Positions 23,144-35,615 of a stretch of 64,000 nt of DNA are shown piece by piece. Position 1 is the first letter of the stretch; every line of letters begins with the position of its first letter. The notes beneath the pieces were generated by a model. The model saw only the letters and a program-made list of their open reading frames with translations, was not told the DNA's origin and made no database searches. A program made the translations under genes and the position numbers. The stretch comes from Rhexocercosporidium sp. MPI-PUGE-AT-0058 (lineage: Eukaryota > Ascomycota > Leotiomycetes > Helotiales), in contig JAGTJL010000006.1 of NCBI GenBank assembly GCA_020746875.1, positions 1,488,001 through 1,552,000 of the forward strand, in the 5' to 3' direction.

Positions 23144-24673
23144 ATGCTTCCACCGCTTCCAATCCTTGGCGACTACGGAATCTCACCAGAATATGGTTTC
23201 CTTCCGGCTGAATTGCCTCTCGAGAGGCTCCCCGATCCTTACTACAACAAATGGGAGGCCATTGTAGCGAATCTCCAGGGCCTGATTCTCAGCAAACGCT
23301 TGCGCGGAGTTATTGATCTACTTCCTGTCCTTTCCACTGCGGGTCTGGAACACGACTCGGAATGGAGGAGAGCGTATTCACTGTTGTGTTTCATGGCCCA
23401 TGGCTACATCTGGGGTGGTGATAGCCCTTCAGAGGTTGGTAATCATAAGGCAACTGTGGCGAGCCTCTTGAGACTGACTTGCAAATAGCGTTTGCCAGCT
23501 GCAATCTCGATCCCGCTCATTCACATCTCGGCACACCTCGAAGTGCTCCCGGTCGCTACCTACGCTGCGGTCTGTCTTTGGAATTTCAAGCCTTTGTTCC
23601 AAGATGAACCGGTTGATAACATGGAGAACCTGGCAACTCTTACGACCTTTACAGGATCGATTGATGAATCATGGTTCTACCTCATATCTGTGGCTATTGA
23701 GGCAAGAGGAGCGCCCATCATTCCGTTGATGATGGCAGCTATTCAAGCAGCACGACTGAACGATAGCGCGACAGTTACTGCGTGCCTTCGAGCATTCGCC
23801 GAAAGGCTGGATGATCTTGGCACCCTATTGCAGCGCATGCATGAGAGTTGCGACCCGCAAGTCTTTTACAATCGCATCCGCCCTTTCCTTGCTGGAAGCA
23901 AGAATATGGGAGAGGCAGGACTCCCGCATGGCGTGATATACGAAGATGGCACTGGGAGTGAGAAATTCCGACAATACAGTGGTGGTAGCAATGCTCAAAG
24001 CTCCATTATCCAGTTCTTTGATATCATTCTCGGTATCGCGCACCGTCCGACTGGTGAAAAGAAGGACCCAGCTTCTGAGAGCGAGCTTGAAGGCACAGCA
24101 CCTCCGCCCAAGCATAACTTCCTGCTTGAAATGCGGAAGTATATGCCAGGGCCACATCGACGATTCTTGGAAGATGTCGCAAAGGTCGCTAACATACGTG
24201 ATTACGTTGAAGGGCATCAGAACAACTCGGGGCTTGTCTTGGCTTATGACGCCTGCCTTGCAATGCTCCGAGAGTTCCGGAATAAGCACATCAACATTGT
24301 ATCCCGATATATTGTAATCAAGTCACGCGAGTCACGCTCTCTGTCTCGCTCAAAGGGCCCTGCGGTTGAACGCCGCAAGGTCGACATTGCTACGGCTTCT
24401 CGTCAGGACAAGAGTGAGTCTGGCAAGAAGAACTTGAAAGGGACTGGTGGTACAGCATTGATTCCTTTCTTGAAGCAAGCTCGCGATGAAACGGGAGAAC
24501 CAGCGATTGATTCCTGGGCTCGCCGTGTCATGAACCGAGACTTCAGTATCAAAGGTCAAGGTGATTTCTTCTCTGGGAAACTCAGTGAGCCATCCATTGA
24601 TGAAGTGGATACTTGTGGCCTAGCCGGTACTTGGACACTTGATGAGAATGCTGGTGGACTGTGCCACTACTAG
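23144..24673 (+). CDS. Indoleamine 2,3-dioxygenase
   Basis: Haem dioxygenase opening the indole ring of tryptophan to N-formylkynurenine, the first step of the kynurenine/NAD pathway (Bna2-like role), normally cytosolic. Two exons, 23144-23434 and 23489-24673, join as SPSE-RLPAAISIPL and give 491 residues, normal for fungal IDOs. The start gives the family opening LGDYGISPEYGFLPAELPLERLPDPYY. Conserved patches follow: PAAISIPLIHISAHLEVLPV, ATYAAVCLWNF, TFTGSIDESWFYLISVAIE, RPFLAGSKN and KYMPGPHRRFLEDV. The proximal haem ligand is His at about residue 364 (FRNKHINIVSRYI). A basic, low-complexity insert (KSRESRSLSRSKGPAVERRK) lies after the haem helix, then the conserved GTGGTALIPFLKQARDET segment. 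No breaks seen. Confidence 0.96.
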
Positions 24674-25155
24674 CAGTGATGTCTATTCGCGCATGTTTAG
24701 TCTTAGATATAGTCCACGTCTACGATGAGATAACGATAAGTTCTGTTTGATAGTACAATCGATCAAAGCCCTTGAACTGTTCTATTGAGTGTGAATCAAC
24801 CACCTCAAAATCCTTCAATATGTAAAAAATTTCTGATAAGAGCTGTGCCGTGCAAATTCTTTTCAAGTCCGAATACTATATTGAGGGGCTGGTGATAGAA
24901 TAAGTAGAGGATTGAAGCAGGAAGGTGCTGGCTACAAGGTGTACCTGCTGTGTTTGACATGCCCGTCATAGACAACCGCCTTTCAGAACCTGAAGTAAAG
25001 AGCAAATATCTCGCGAAGTTTGAAAAGTGAAAGGAGACATTCTAAGTTTTGATAAACCTATCGTCACGTGAAAGCTCACAGCATCGCGTCACCTTCAATT
25101 CCTTCGACGCGACTAATTTCTGCGACCACATCGAAGACGCATCATCAACATCGAG
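24674..25155. other. Intergenic
   Basis: Contains the IDO 3' region and the promoter of the TPR/F-box gene. No other feature seen. Confidence 0.55.
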
Positions 25156-27261
25156 ATGGCGGGACAGGTCGACAAGGAAGAGGGTATGAGTCCCATGGAG
25201 CGTGGTCGTTTCCGATACAAGCAGAAAGATTACAATGGTGCTCTCAAAGCTTTCAGTGAGGTATGTATGACAGACAGACAGCCTCCTCTGAAGTCGCATT
25301 CCAAATGATGTGGCGGGGTATGGCCCAGAGATTATTCTCCTCAGCGTTTCCACATCATCCGCCCGTTGTCTATTGATTGATCCCCTGCTAATGGTCCGTT
25401 CAGGCTGTTGCTTCTAGCACCGATCACATGCTACTCACTGCTTTAGACAGTCGCGCGGCGACCTACGAGAAACTCGAGTTCTACCTATCTGCACTACGAG
25501 ATGGCAAGGCGATGATTGAGATGAAGCCGAAATTGTCCAAGGTAGCCTCCTCTAATCCGCCTTCAATTGCACCTGCTGAACTTTACAGGGATACCTTCGC
25601 ACTGGCAAGATATTGCAATTGCAAGGAAAGGAGAAGCTTGCTTTGCAGATCTACGCTAGAGGCCTGGGCAAAGTACCACCTAATGGGACTGATAAAGAAC
25701 GCCAGGTAGGTTCTCAACTGTCTCTGCTCTTAATTCGTGCTGACTATCCAGCACCTGGTAAGGTTTTATGAGAAGCTGCGGCAAGTATTGAAGCCTGGCA
25801 AATCCAAGGATTTCATTGAGCGACTTCCCCTCGAATTAGCTCTCATGGTTTGCCAACATCTGCCTATACGAGACCGAGTGTAAGTTCCACCTGTTTTGAT
25901 GGTGTAATGTTGTTCTGATGATATATCCAGTATCTGCCTAGCGGTATCCAAAGCATGGAAAGGTGTCCTCGAATCCTCGCCGAAGCTGTGGACCACTCTC
26001 GACACAACATATGCCAGAAGAATGGTCACCCTGAAGTCAATAAAGATCCACCTCAGACGATCGAAGTACACTTTGGATCGCGCAGTCATCACTTTGAAGG
26101 CATTGATCGATTCGGACAAGATGAGATTCATCACTAAGACATGCACCAACCTTCGAGAGCTCCATATCAACGGCAACGGTATGATTGGCGATACCCTATA
26201 CTCGACCTTGCCTGGAAAAACTGCTCTGAAAACCATCTCCACCTCTCTCGGTACAGAAATCCCGCTATATGCTGTCCAGGCGGTTCTCAGAGCATGTCAC
26301 GAGTCCTTGGTTGAAATGAAGTTCTTGAAAATTAGAGGAAATAAGGTGGCTTTCACCCCAGGAAAGTGGACAATGGCTGAGTCGCTGAAGAGCATACACC
26401 TCAAAGCCGGGTTTGAAACCTGTTTGGACTTCGTAAGTACCAATGAAGTCCGAAGCCGGAATTTATTGAGCTCCGTACCTGTTCAATAACGGATCTAGAG
26501 TCAGAGCGAATTCTTCTGTTAGACCGAATTTGGAATACCCAAACTAACTTCTGCAGGACGGTCTTCGAGACAATACACCCAATGCCACCTCCGTCATCCT
26601 AACCAACTGGAATATCACAGTGCACCTCGTCGATGCAACTCCGTGGAAAGCCCTTGAACGTCTCGATCTCACCGACACCCAACTCACCCGCCTCCCCAAA
26701 TTCCCTCCAACTCTCAAACACCTCGTCTTGAGCGAAAACCGCCAGCTCCACCTGAGACCAGATGAAGAGCGACCGGCTCTCCTCCCATTACTTGAGACTT
26801 TCGCGTGTGCCTCAACCGCCCTTGACGGCGAAGCCCTCAAGGCCATCACTGCCGCCTCCATCAAAGCCGGTAATCTGAAGCGTCTCACAATTGGCGATCG
26901 GATGGTCAATACACGAGAATCACTCGTCAAGGAAGACTTCCCCCCTTGTGAAAGTCTAGAGGAACTCTCTCTCGCGTCCATGATCCTCTCTGACCGACCA
27001 GCTTTAGAGATAGTTGGCTTGTATCCTAATATCAAGAGATTGGACATCTCGGCTACGCACATCACAGGCGTGGCTGTTAAGGCATTCGTCAATAAGGGTC
27101 TCAAGTGGTTGAGGATCAATGAGTGTGATCGTATCAGTGCTGATGCCGTGGAGTGGGCTCGGGGCAACGATATCGAGATCATTCACAATCTTGTCAGTCA
27201 AGGTATCAGCGTCAGGGGCGCTGCGAGATTTGCTGATAGTGTGTTTGGGAGCAGTTTCTAG
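25156..27261 (+). CDS. TPR / F-box / LRR protein, Pof3/Dia2 type
   Basis: Likely SCF ubiquitin-ligase receptor of the S. pombe Pof3 / S. cerevisiae Dia2 kind, which acts in replication-fork and genome stability; this assignment rests on domain order. Six exons: 25156-25260, 25404-25541, 25589-25705, 25752-25879, 25931-26432, 26557-27261, in frame, giving 564 residues. TPR-like helices occupy about residues 10-120 (RGRFRYKQKDYNGALKAFSE, ALDSRAATYEKLEFYLSALR, GYLRTGKILQLQGKEKLALQ). The F-box follows at about 138-182 (FIERLPLELALMVCQHLPIR, ICLAVSKAWKGVL). Leucine-rich repeats fill the rest, for example TNLRELHINGN, LERLDLTDTQLTRLP, LKHLVLSENRQLHL, LEELSLASMILS, IKRLDISATHITG and LKWLRINECDRIS. 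Small exons at the 5' end match the TPR boundaries. Confidence 0.9.
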
Positions 27262-27573
27262 GTTTTGATCGTCATCATACCGGAATATGAGCGCATTACA
27301 TGGTGTTGGGATTTGCATGGCGGTATTCGGGACGTAGCGGTGCTTTGGATGTTTATTTGTCTTCTAAGGAAGTCTCTTAGAGAATGTTCTATTGGACGCA
27401 TGGGCCACGCCAATTTTGGACTTCAAAGTATCCCGATTCCTCTTCACCTTTTCGACTTTCCAGTATGCTTCCAGAGCCAGTGCTCGTTCCCTTTCGTGTT
27501 TTCCTCCCTTCCTCAGCAAAGCAGTAATTTCGTTTCTTTATATTCAAATATTTCTGCAATTTGGTAATCTCCC
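27262..27573. other. Short convergent intergenic stretch
   Basis: About 310 bp separates the 3' ends of the Pof3-like gene (+) and the rhamnose dehydrogenase (-), so untranslated regions may overlap. No feature seen. Confidence 0.6.
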
Positions 27574-28534
27574 TCACTGCAAATTAACAAACAATCCCCC
27601 ATCAACCAAAAGCTGCGCCCCATTCACATAACCACTCAACTCATCACAAGCCAAAAACACCGCCGGGCCCGCCATATCCCTCGGCTCGCCTGTCCTCCCC
27701 AGCGGTATCCTCGTCTCCATATACCTCCTCTTCTCATCATCATTCAGATCCTCCTCATTCAGCTGCGTCTTGATCGTCCCGGGCAAAAGCGCATTACATC
27801 TGATCTTGTACCTCCCCAGCGCCACGGCCATGCTCTGCATAAGGGAGAGCACGCCGGCTTTCGTGGGCGTGTAGTGTGTTTGCAGACCGCCGCCTACGAG
27901 CGCGGAGATCGAGGAGATTGCGATTATGCTGCCGCCAGTATTTTGGAGCGCCATTTGGCGGGCGGCGGCTTGGCAGGAGTAGAAGGCACCGTCGAGGTTG
28001 ATGCGGACTGTGGAGGCGAAGAGGTCGTGATCGAGGCTGGTAGAGGGGAGGTGTGAGCTGAATTGTCCTATTCAAGGATATGGTATCTCTTCGCAGAGAT
28101 TCCAACTGGCCCTCCATTCCCCACCATTCTGCCACGAAGACAGGAGAAAATTCCGCCGCAACAACTAGTGGAATATGAAATAGGAGAGTAACTCACTCCA
28201 AAAACTCCGCAAATTGGCAAACCCCCGCATTACTAACAAAAACATCCAGCTTCCCAAATGCCCTAACTGCCTCCTCAACCAGCAACTTCCCCGTCTCGGG
28301 TTTGCTCACATCGCCCTCGACCTCGATCAGCCTTCCAGCCTTGTCGTCTTTCTGTTTGATAGCTGCCGCTTCGACGAGGAGGGACTCTTTGTGGTGTGCG
28401 TCGGATGAGAGGTTCAGGTGGTTGATGGCGACGTTGCTGCCCTGGCGGAGGAACTCGAGGGCGATGGCGCGGCCGATGCCAGTGGTGCCGCCGGTTATGG
28501 CGGCGGTTTTGGTGAGGAGCAGGTGGTGTGCCAT
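27574..28534 (-). CDS. L-rhamnose 1-dehydrogenase (short-chain dehydrogenase)
   Basis: Short-chain dehydrogenase oxidising L-rhamnose to L-rhamnono-gamma-lactone with NAD(P)+, first step of the fungal non-phosphorylated rhamnose pathway (RHA1/DHG2 type). Two exons in reading order, 28534-28197 and 28057-27574, give 273 residues. The acceptor after ATTCAG is the only nearby one keeping phase. The start opens MAHHLLLTKTAAITGG, a strongly conserved beginning; an in-frame ATG-less extension to 28648 exists but looks like leader. The nucleotide fold shows TGGTTGIGRAIA and, after GDVSKPE, LDVFVSNAGVCQFAEF. The catalytic set is visible as SSISALVGGG then YTPTK (YxxxK). The C-terminus LDVDGG-like segment reads LLVDGGLFVNLQ, as in known rhamnose dehydrogenases. 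It lies downstream of the dehydratase on the same strand. Confidence 0.9.
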
Positions 28535-29408
28535 TTCTTTTGGAGCTCTGATTTGGGTTGTTTCACTCTGGGTTTGAGTCGAGGAGGTATTCCTACTCAC
28601 GAACTCGGAGGTGTGTTTGGGTGTGTTTTGGCGGGGTTCGTCGCTCACTTCTCGTCTTTCAGGAGCTTCAAAGTTGTGCTTTGGAGTTAGAAGGACCGTA
28701 GATAAAACTCAGGTTGAAGATTGAGAACAACGAGGGAAAATATACAAGCAAGGCGGACATTCTACCATCGCGTCCTGAAGAGTACTCGAGCGCGTGGCTT
28801 TGGATAAAGTCGAGGAGCGTAGAGCTTGGAGGGGTTGGTTCGGGTCTGAGACAGCCATCCCTGTCTGCCAAGAACCCCGCCATTTCGGTCTTCTGGGCCA
28901 TTGATGCCCGAGATGATTGTCTCTTCCAGCCTATGGGTGGAAAGGAAGATAAGATGGTGTGAAATTTTCATTGTAGTGTTACGGCAATGTATTGCGGGAA
29001 AGTCCAATAGAGTTCTGTCAGTTGTCAGGTGTTCAATTGAAAGTCATGTGAAGTAGCTCGATGTTTTGAAGCTGGGCTGGGTTGGTTTGCACTGTACATC
29101 GTAGTGATGCAGTATGTCTGGGACAGGTCTTAGCTTTTGTGCCGAAAAGGCGCTGTTGTGCAATTGGGTTCGGAGCTTTCTATATTCCATAGTAGTCGGG
29201 CGTGTTATGTTTGTGGAACGGCATTAGGAGAATATTTCCTGGGTGGCATGTGGCTGCTTTTTAGCGGCCTGTTGTGCTGCCAGTGTCTACGGCATCGAGC
29301 GGGACGAGAGTTACACGACAACGGTGATAACGACAACATCAGCATCAATGCTAAGATTTCCCAATTTAATCTATATACCAGAATAGCTAAATACACAAAA
29401 GTACCTCA
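28535..29408. other. Intergenic within the rhamnose cluster
   Basis: Between the dehydratase 3' end and the dehydrogenase start, both on the minus strand; it should carry the dehydrogenase promoter. The long plus-strand frame 29137-29631 overlaps the dehydratase and is a shadow. No specific site is claimed. Confidence 0.55.
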
Positions 29409-30892
29409 CTATGCAGTTGTTATATCATGTACTCCCTTCACAATGCCATTTACTAGTCCTTCCCCGTCAGCCTTCTCTTCAGCTTTATCTTCAATCTTCT
29501 TTGGCTCTGGCGCAGGCGCTGGCGCTGGTTCTCCCAGTGGCCTCTCTGGATTTGGTGTCAACAAGTACTTTGCTGGGATTAATCTAGCCGCTGGGTTCAG
29601 AGTCAATCCAAAACCAGGCTTGTCAAGCTGAGTGGTATCCAAGTATCCCTTCAATGGGATTGGCTCATCCAAGAACAAGTCTCCAAAAACCGGCAGGACG
29701 CTCTTTCCGTCCGGCGAGTTTGCGAGGTACTCTTGGAACGGGCAATTTGTTTGGGATACCACGAAGTGGTAACTGTAAGGTCCGCTGGCGTGGGGAACCA
29801 CAGGGATATCGTATGCTGAGGCCATGGCAGATACCTTGAGGAGCTCGGTCAAGCCACCAAGCCACATGACATCTGGTTGGATGATATCGAGATTTCGGCC
29901 CTCAATCAACTTGCGGAAACCGTATCTCGAGTACTCGTGCTCTCCAGTGGTGAACTTAAGCTGCGGGTGGGCGCGCTTGATCTGTGCGAATCCGTCTGTG
30001 TCATCGGGTGACAGACACTCCTCCCACCAGTTGATGTTCAGGTCGAGACAAGCTGTGGCAAGCTCAATGGTATAGGGGACGTTCAGACTCATGTAGCAAT
30101 CGACCATGATTGGGAAATCTGGACCCACACTCTCTCTGTGTTTGCGCAGGAACTCGACATTCTTCTTCAATCCCTTGTGGCCTTCTTCTGGACAATATGG
30201 CAGAGGAACCTTGGCACCCCAGAATCCCATGGCTTTGGCAGCTGTTGGTTCTGGTCCTGTGCAGTAGAAATCCAGTCTTTCTCGCGTGGCTCCTCCAATG
30301 AGTTTGTATACCGGCTCGTTCCTGATCTTTCCTTGCAAATCCCACAGCGCTAAATCAATGACTGAGATGACGGCTACTGGCAGTCCTTTTCGGCCATAGA
30401 ACATGGAACCTCGGTACATCTGCTCGAACAGGTGGTTGGTATCTCGTGGGTCGGCCCCGATCAGGAAGCGCTCGAAGTGTTGGTGGACGAGCCAGCATGC
30501 TGGGGGACCTTCAAGTGAGACGTTACGTCAGTTTTCGATCATTCAAGGCATTATTCCTGGAATATTTCCTTACCTCCAAATCCAGTTGCGAAACCGACTG
30601 TGCCATCCGACCCCTCGATTTCTACGCAGAAGGAACCCAAGACATTGATTCCCCAGCTCGTTCTCGAAGCTCGGTATTTTTCCCACCGGGACATGGGCGT
30701 CGATATGGAAGTGTCAATCAGCCTGTGCTGGAGTTAGAGAATTCCCTCCGCGTGCTGGAATTGATTTTTTTTTGGGGCTTACCAGTGTCCTCCTTCTACA
30801 TTGTGGTAGTCTCCTCCTGATCCAACACCGTCCACGACATAGGTGCGGATGGCCTTGATGGTGGGGAAACTTCTAGCTGCTGTTGCTGCCAT
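29409..30892 (-). CDS. L-rhamnonate dehydratase (enolase superfamily)
   Basis: Mg-dependent dehydratase turning L-rhamnonate into 2-keto-3-deoxy-L-rhamnonate, step 3 of the fungal rhamnose pathway (LRA3/LraC type), cytosolic. Exons in reading order: 30892-30783, 30722-30574, 30508-29409; phases agree and give 452 residues. The N-terminus MAATAARSFPTIKAIRTYVV leads to SWGINVLGSFCVEIEGSDG and ATGFGGPPACWLVHQHFERF. Enolase-superfamily metal ligands are seen in IMVDCYMSL (Asp), WWEECLSPDD (Glu) and FTTGEHEYSR (Glu). QPDVMWLGG and the His of VVPHASGPYSYHF complete the site. The Ala/Pro/Glu-rich tail of about 45 residues (APAPAPEPKK onward) lies beyond the conserved barrel and is probably disordered. 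The gene is divergent from the Zn2Cys6 regulator. Confidence 0.93.
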
Positions 30893-32539
30893 GGTGGGAT
30901 ATGCAAAAGCAAAGAAAGATGTGATGGAGATGTGGAAGATGGCAATATTCCGAGCTCTGTGTGTCGGTCAAGGTAGGTAGGAGGCACGGTCGGTATGTCT
31001 ATGTATATGTATATATGAGAGAGATGGCGGAATTACGGACGGAGGAGATGCATTGGCAAGTGATGCGAGCGACATGGGCGAGTCAAGGACGGAGGAAGCT
31101 GTGGTGGGGGGTTAATTCGGGAGAAGCTGCACCGCGTGCCGAGTAAGTACTGTCTGTACTGGTGGATGGTCCACTAGAGAAGCGTTGACTGGACCGGGAC
31201 CAGACCATGGATTGAATGAGCGAGAGAGAGCTTGTGCCTCACTATTTCCGTCATGCTTGGCTCGAAGGCGAGAGGTTTTCGTGGGCAGGTGGACTTTTTC
31301 ATGTGTTGCTGGGATTTGAAAGGGAGCATGTGAGAGTGGTGAAGTGGCGAAGACGGAGAGGGAAGGGAAGGAAAGGCGAGAGGGTCGGGAGCTGGAGGAA
31401 GGAAAGTCTGCGCGTACAGGACGGCCAGCATCTTGAAGCAAGAGGATACCAAATGCTCTGGAATGCAGAGAGAGCTGTCATTATTCCTCTCCGATATCTA
31501 GTCCAAGGTACGGTATGTACAGTACTGCTACGTCGCTTGCCGAGAAATGCAGCTTTAATCAAGACAGAATTGAAGCGAGTTTACTTCGCCTATACAGTAT
31601 GTAGTACGAGTACAGTACTACTTCAACTTCCTGATGAAGCCATGGGTGTGGGACAAGCTTCACCACCACAATTCCACGTGCTGCCCCAGCTGCCACAAAC
31701 GTACGAGTGAGTCTGTTACGGAGATATGTTCCGTATATTTCCATCAGTCACAGAGTGACACTGCGTCTATCTAAACCCACGATGCCGGTGTCGAGGATGC
31801 AAGGCTGCATCGTGTTTTCTTGTCTCGTTGAATTTCCTTTTCCATCCCCATCCCTGCGATCCCATCTCCACGCAATACGAAGCCGCTTTTGCATCTCCCC
31901 GCAAATGCGCACTGCCGCCGTCGTTTGCTGACGATCCCAATCACATGCCCTCGGGTGGCACTGGTCACTTTGAATTTCACGAAAGTATATTCCACAAGCC
32001 GATGGGCACGAAGATTACTCACTCACTCATTTCCATACTGGTAACTTCCATCCATCAAATCTGCAAAGCTTCTGTCAAACTCATCTCATCTCTCATTTCA
32101 TTTCAACCCTGTTCTGAATCCTTTTCACAACAAACCAATCCCGCCACATATCCCTGTGCTGCAGGACCGCCGTTGACTCTCGGATGAAGAGCCTGTACCG
32201 GCCTGGTCTCGCTCGGCCTGGAAGAACTCTGCCTGAATTGAATCCAATTCCCAATCCAAGAGCTTAAGCCCCCCAAGACAAACGAGCCGAGAGCTCTTTT
32301 GATCCTAGCCACTCCTCCCACTCCTCCTCCCCCTCCCCCTCCTCCTTCTCCTCTTCCTCGTCCCTGATGGTCCCCTGTCCCTTCTCCAGATCTGCCCCCC
32401 ACAGAGCTCGCTATTAAAGTACACCGAGCCCTCCGAGCCTTCGTTCTCAACTCCACCGAAAAGAAGAAAAACATTCCATTTTCGCGACCAACAGCAACAG
32501 CGCGTCGCCCCCGTCCACCTACCCGCCATCGCCACGGCC
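30893..32539. promoter_or_regulatory. Divergent intergenic region, dehydratase / Zn2Cys6 regulator
   Basis: About 1.65 kb separates the two start codons and should contain both promoters. It includes a pyrimidine-rich block (about 32308-32350, CCTCC repeats) near the regulator start and the tetranucleotide-like GTATATGTATATAT stretch near 31000-31016. Minus-strand frames here (31112-31562, 32103-32550) are low-complexity and not supported as genes. I did not identify a defensible regulator binding site. Confidence 0.55.
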
Positions 32540-35500
32540 ATGGACCTCAAACACTCGCTCCATTCGCCTCTGCGATCAGGAGTAAGTCATCCCGAGAGCG
32601 ACGAGGAGAACGCGTACAGCGAAGACGACAGTCTGGGAGAAAATGGAGAAAATGGTAGTCGGCCCCGTAAAAGGCAGCGGCGGCCCATGTCGGTCTCGTA
32701 AGGACTATGTCTCTTTCTCTCTCGCCAATTAATCTCCTTGACATCGCCGGCTCCCTTCCCGATGCTCCAAATCTGGAGACCGAGGAGGAGCCTTTCAATC
32801 AAGACAACAATGACCCAAATTGGCTAACGATTCGTCGAAGGTGTGAGCTGTGTAAGCAAAGAAAGGTACGATTATTGATTATTTTGGCGAGTGTTGCGCG
32901 CGGCGGATGGTTTTGTTGAAGTGTTCTATTCTCGGATGGATTCTTAAAGCACGAGAAGTCCAGATTTCGATCAAATTCACATAGACTTCTGCTGCTCATC
33001 ACGAGCCTCTGGAAGCCTTTCGGGGCTTTCAGCAGAAGTTTGTATATCGTGAACTTCAGAAACCAGACAGCAGGCTTAAGCTGCAGACGTGTAGCATTCA
33101 GCTACCATTCAGATCTCCCATACTGGCCGACGATATTTCCGTATATCAATCTGACTCTGATTAGGTCAAATGCGATCGTGGTCAGCCATCATGCGGGTGG
33201 TGTACTCGAAATGGCGCCATTTGCGAATACAAAGAGAGAAAGAAACCTGGACTGAGAGCTGGATATGGTCGAGAATTGGAGCAGAGGCTGGATAGGTGAG
33301 CGATTTCAAACATGTCATTTGGTGGATGGTGGCAAGTCAATGTTGAGGAAGACTGCCTTCTCTTCAAATCAATCACAAGTTCGGACGTCACCAAGCTCCA
33401 ATGTCACATTCCATTTCGGACGTTCGTCAGCTGTCAATGTCTAAACCAGTCAACTGACTATTCTCAGGCTCGAGGAAATAATCAGATCCCATTCTCAAAT
33501 TCTCGAAACATCCTTCACAAATCACAGCAACAGTCTACCCAGCGATCACGATACTCCGCAAAGCATCGGATTCCGATCGAATGATGGGCATCGAAATCAT
33601 GTACCTCATGCAGAGACCGCCCTCTTCCTCCAGAAACCATCATCTGCCTTTCCGGGTAGCCAGTCGATAGACTTTGGCAATCAAATCCCTCAAACACCAG
33701 GCCTGCCAGGATTACACGGCGACGTCTTCCAACAAGGAATGCAGCAACCCAATAGTGTACATAATCAAGCTCATCAAGTAGCTTCAGGCCATGCCCCAGA
33801 GTTTTACAGCACGAGCCAACCGCCACTCTCGTCGCCAAGTCTCAACATTACACCAAACCAACCCGAATTCTCCTCCGATCACGCACTTCCCCCTTACGAT
33901 CTTCTGTATGCTTTGGTCGACTTATATTTCAAGCATGTCAATACCTGGTGTCCAATTCTGCATAGACGATCTACTTTGGACGCACTTTTTGGACCCTCCA
34001 CACTGGATGAAGCCGACAAGATATTGCTCCACGCCATTGTTGCAACAACATTGAGATTCTCTACAGATCAGCGCTTGACCGATGATAGGCGCACTCATTA
34101 CCATGACATATCTAAGCAGAAAGTATTGTTATATGGATTGGAGAACTCCTCTGTGAAGGCGCTCCAGGCTTTGGTCATTCTTGCACTGGATCTGGTGGGC
34201 AGTAGTAATGGTCCCCCAGGATGGAACTTGCTAGCTTTGATCACCCGGTCTGTTGTTCAACTGGGACTTGCAGTCGAAACCACATCTGTCTCAGTCTCTC
34301 CAAACTATCCTTCTATTTACACCCTCCGAGCCATGGTTCTCCCTGAAGCAGACAACTTCATTGAGGAGGAATCAAGACGGCGTCTCTTCTGGATGGTGTA
34401 TCTGCTTGACCGATACGCAACAATTGCAACGGCATTCGAGTTCGCACTTGACGAAAAGGAGATTGACCGAACATTACCATGCCGGGATGATCAATGGAAC
34501 AAAAACCAACCAGTACAAACTCGCTGGTTTCGAACATCTGAACGGACGGAATATGATATCGACAAGCCAGAGAATCTAGGCACTTTCTCTTATTACATTG
34601 AGATCCTCGGAATCTTGTCGAGAATCCATAAATTCCTAAAGAAGCCAGTTGACATCAGCGCTCTCTCGGATGTTGAGCAGTGGCAAGGAGAATATAGGGA
34701 ATTGGATAACATGCTTACGTCTTGGAAGTTCGACCTTCCTGCTGACTATGGGAATATGGCGAAGCTGTTTCAACCGGGAGGTAACAAGTCGATAAACTGT
34801 GGTTGGGTCATGCTGCATGGTAAGTTCGTCAACCTTATAGATGGCCTTTACTGATTTGTTCAATAGCCACATACCACACAACAGTGATCAGACTTCACTC
34901 CTCAGCCGCCTACCCAACAACTAGATCACCCATCTTCACACCCTCCTATAGCGCCAGTCAACGCTGCCACGGCGCCGTCGAAAACATAGCCGCCCTCGGC
35001 GAATTCGTCGTCCAAAACGGCATGCTCCCCAAACTTGGCCCCCCATTCGCGTTTACCCTCTGGGTAGCAGCACGGCTCCTCCTCGTCCACGGCTCAACAA
35101 TCGAGCACAAGCTCAGTCCGCAAATCCAATTCTTCGTTGACACTCTCCGAGAAATGGGCCGATACTGGCTCGTAGCTGAGCGATACACCGCGATCCTGCA
35201 GCGCGTACTCGACGAACACAGGGACTCAGAACGCAGCGCCGGTGCGAGTGGCGAACGCGTCACTCCCTCGTCGGTCAAAATACTGGCGGACATGAGACGC
35301 TGTGCGTACGATCTGGACTTCCTCATCTCGAGACAACCCAAGCACATCGGCATGGTGTCGCGCATGCCTAGCGTCACGCCGGCCAGGACTCCAGCTCCAA
35401 ACGAGCTGGAATACCTCGACGTCTTTGATTTCTTCAACGTGCCTAGACTGCCCGTCGCTCCGGGGGACGTGGGTCACGTCTCTGGGAATGGAAACGGCAA

Positions 35501-35615
35501 TGGCAGTGTGGGAGATCTGCATATCCCTGAGATGGGCAATGGGGCGAATGAGTTCAATATCACGAACTTCATGGTCGATGCTAATTCGGATTGGCTGTTC
35601 AAGAATCAGAGCTGA
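32540..35615 (+). CDS. Zn2Cys6 transcription factor, candidate rhamnose regulator (RhaR-like)
   Basis: Nuclear fungal transcription factor. Five exons: 32540-32697, 32841-32865, 33165-33295, 33468-34819, 34867-35615; the phases join to 804 residues. The second exon is only 25 nt. The binuclear cluster CELCKQRKVKC-6-C-2-C-6-C (about residues 54-82) is assembled from exons 2 and 3. It is preceded by a basic stretch RPRKRQRRP and followed by YKERKKPGLRAGYGRELEQR, a linker entering a short coiled coil. The middle region fits the fungal-specific transcription factor domain: YALVDLYFKHVNTWCPILHR, SRRRLFWMVYLLDRY, MLHATYHTTVIRLHSS. The C-terminus is Gly/Asn-rich. Adjacency to rhamnose genes, and the existence of the Aspergillus Zn2Cys6 regulator RhaR, suggest it controls this pathway; orthology is not proved here. 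Confidence 0.9.
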
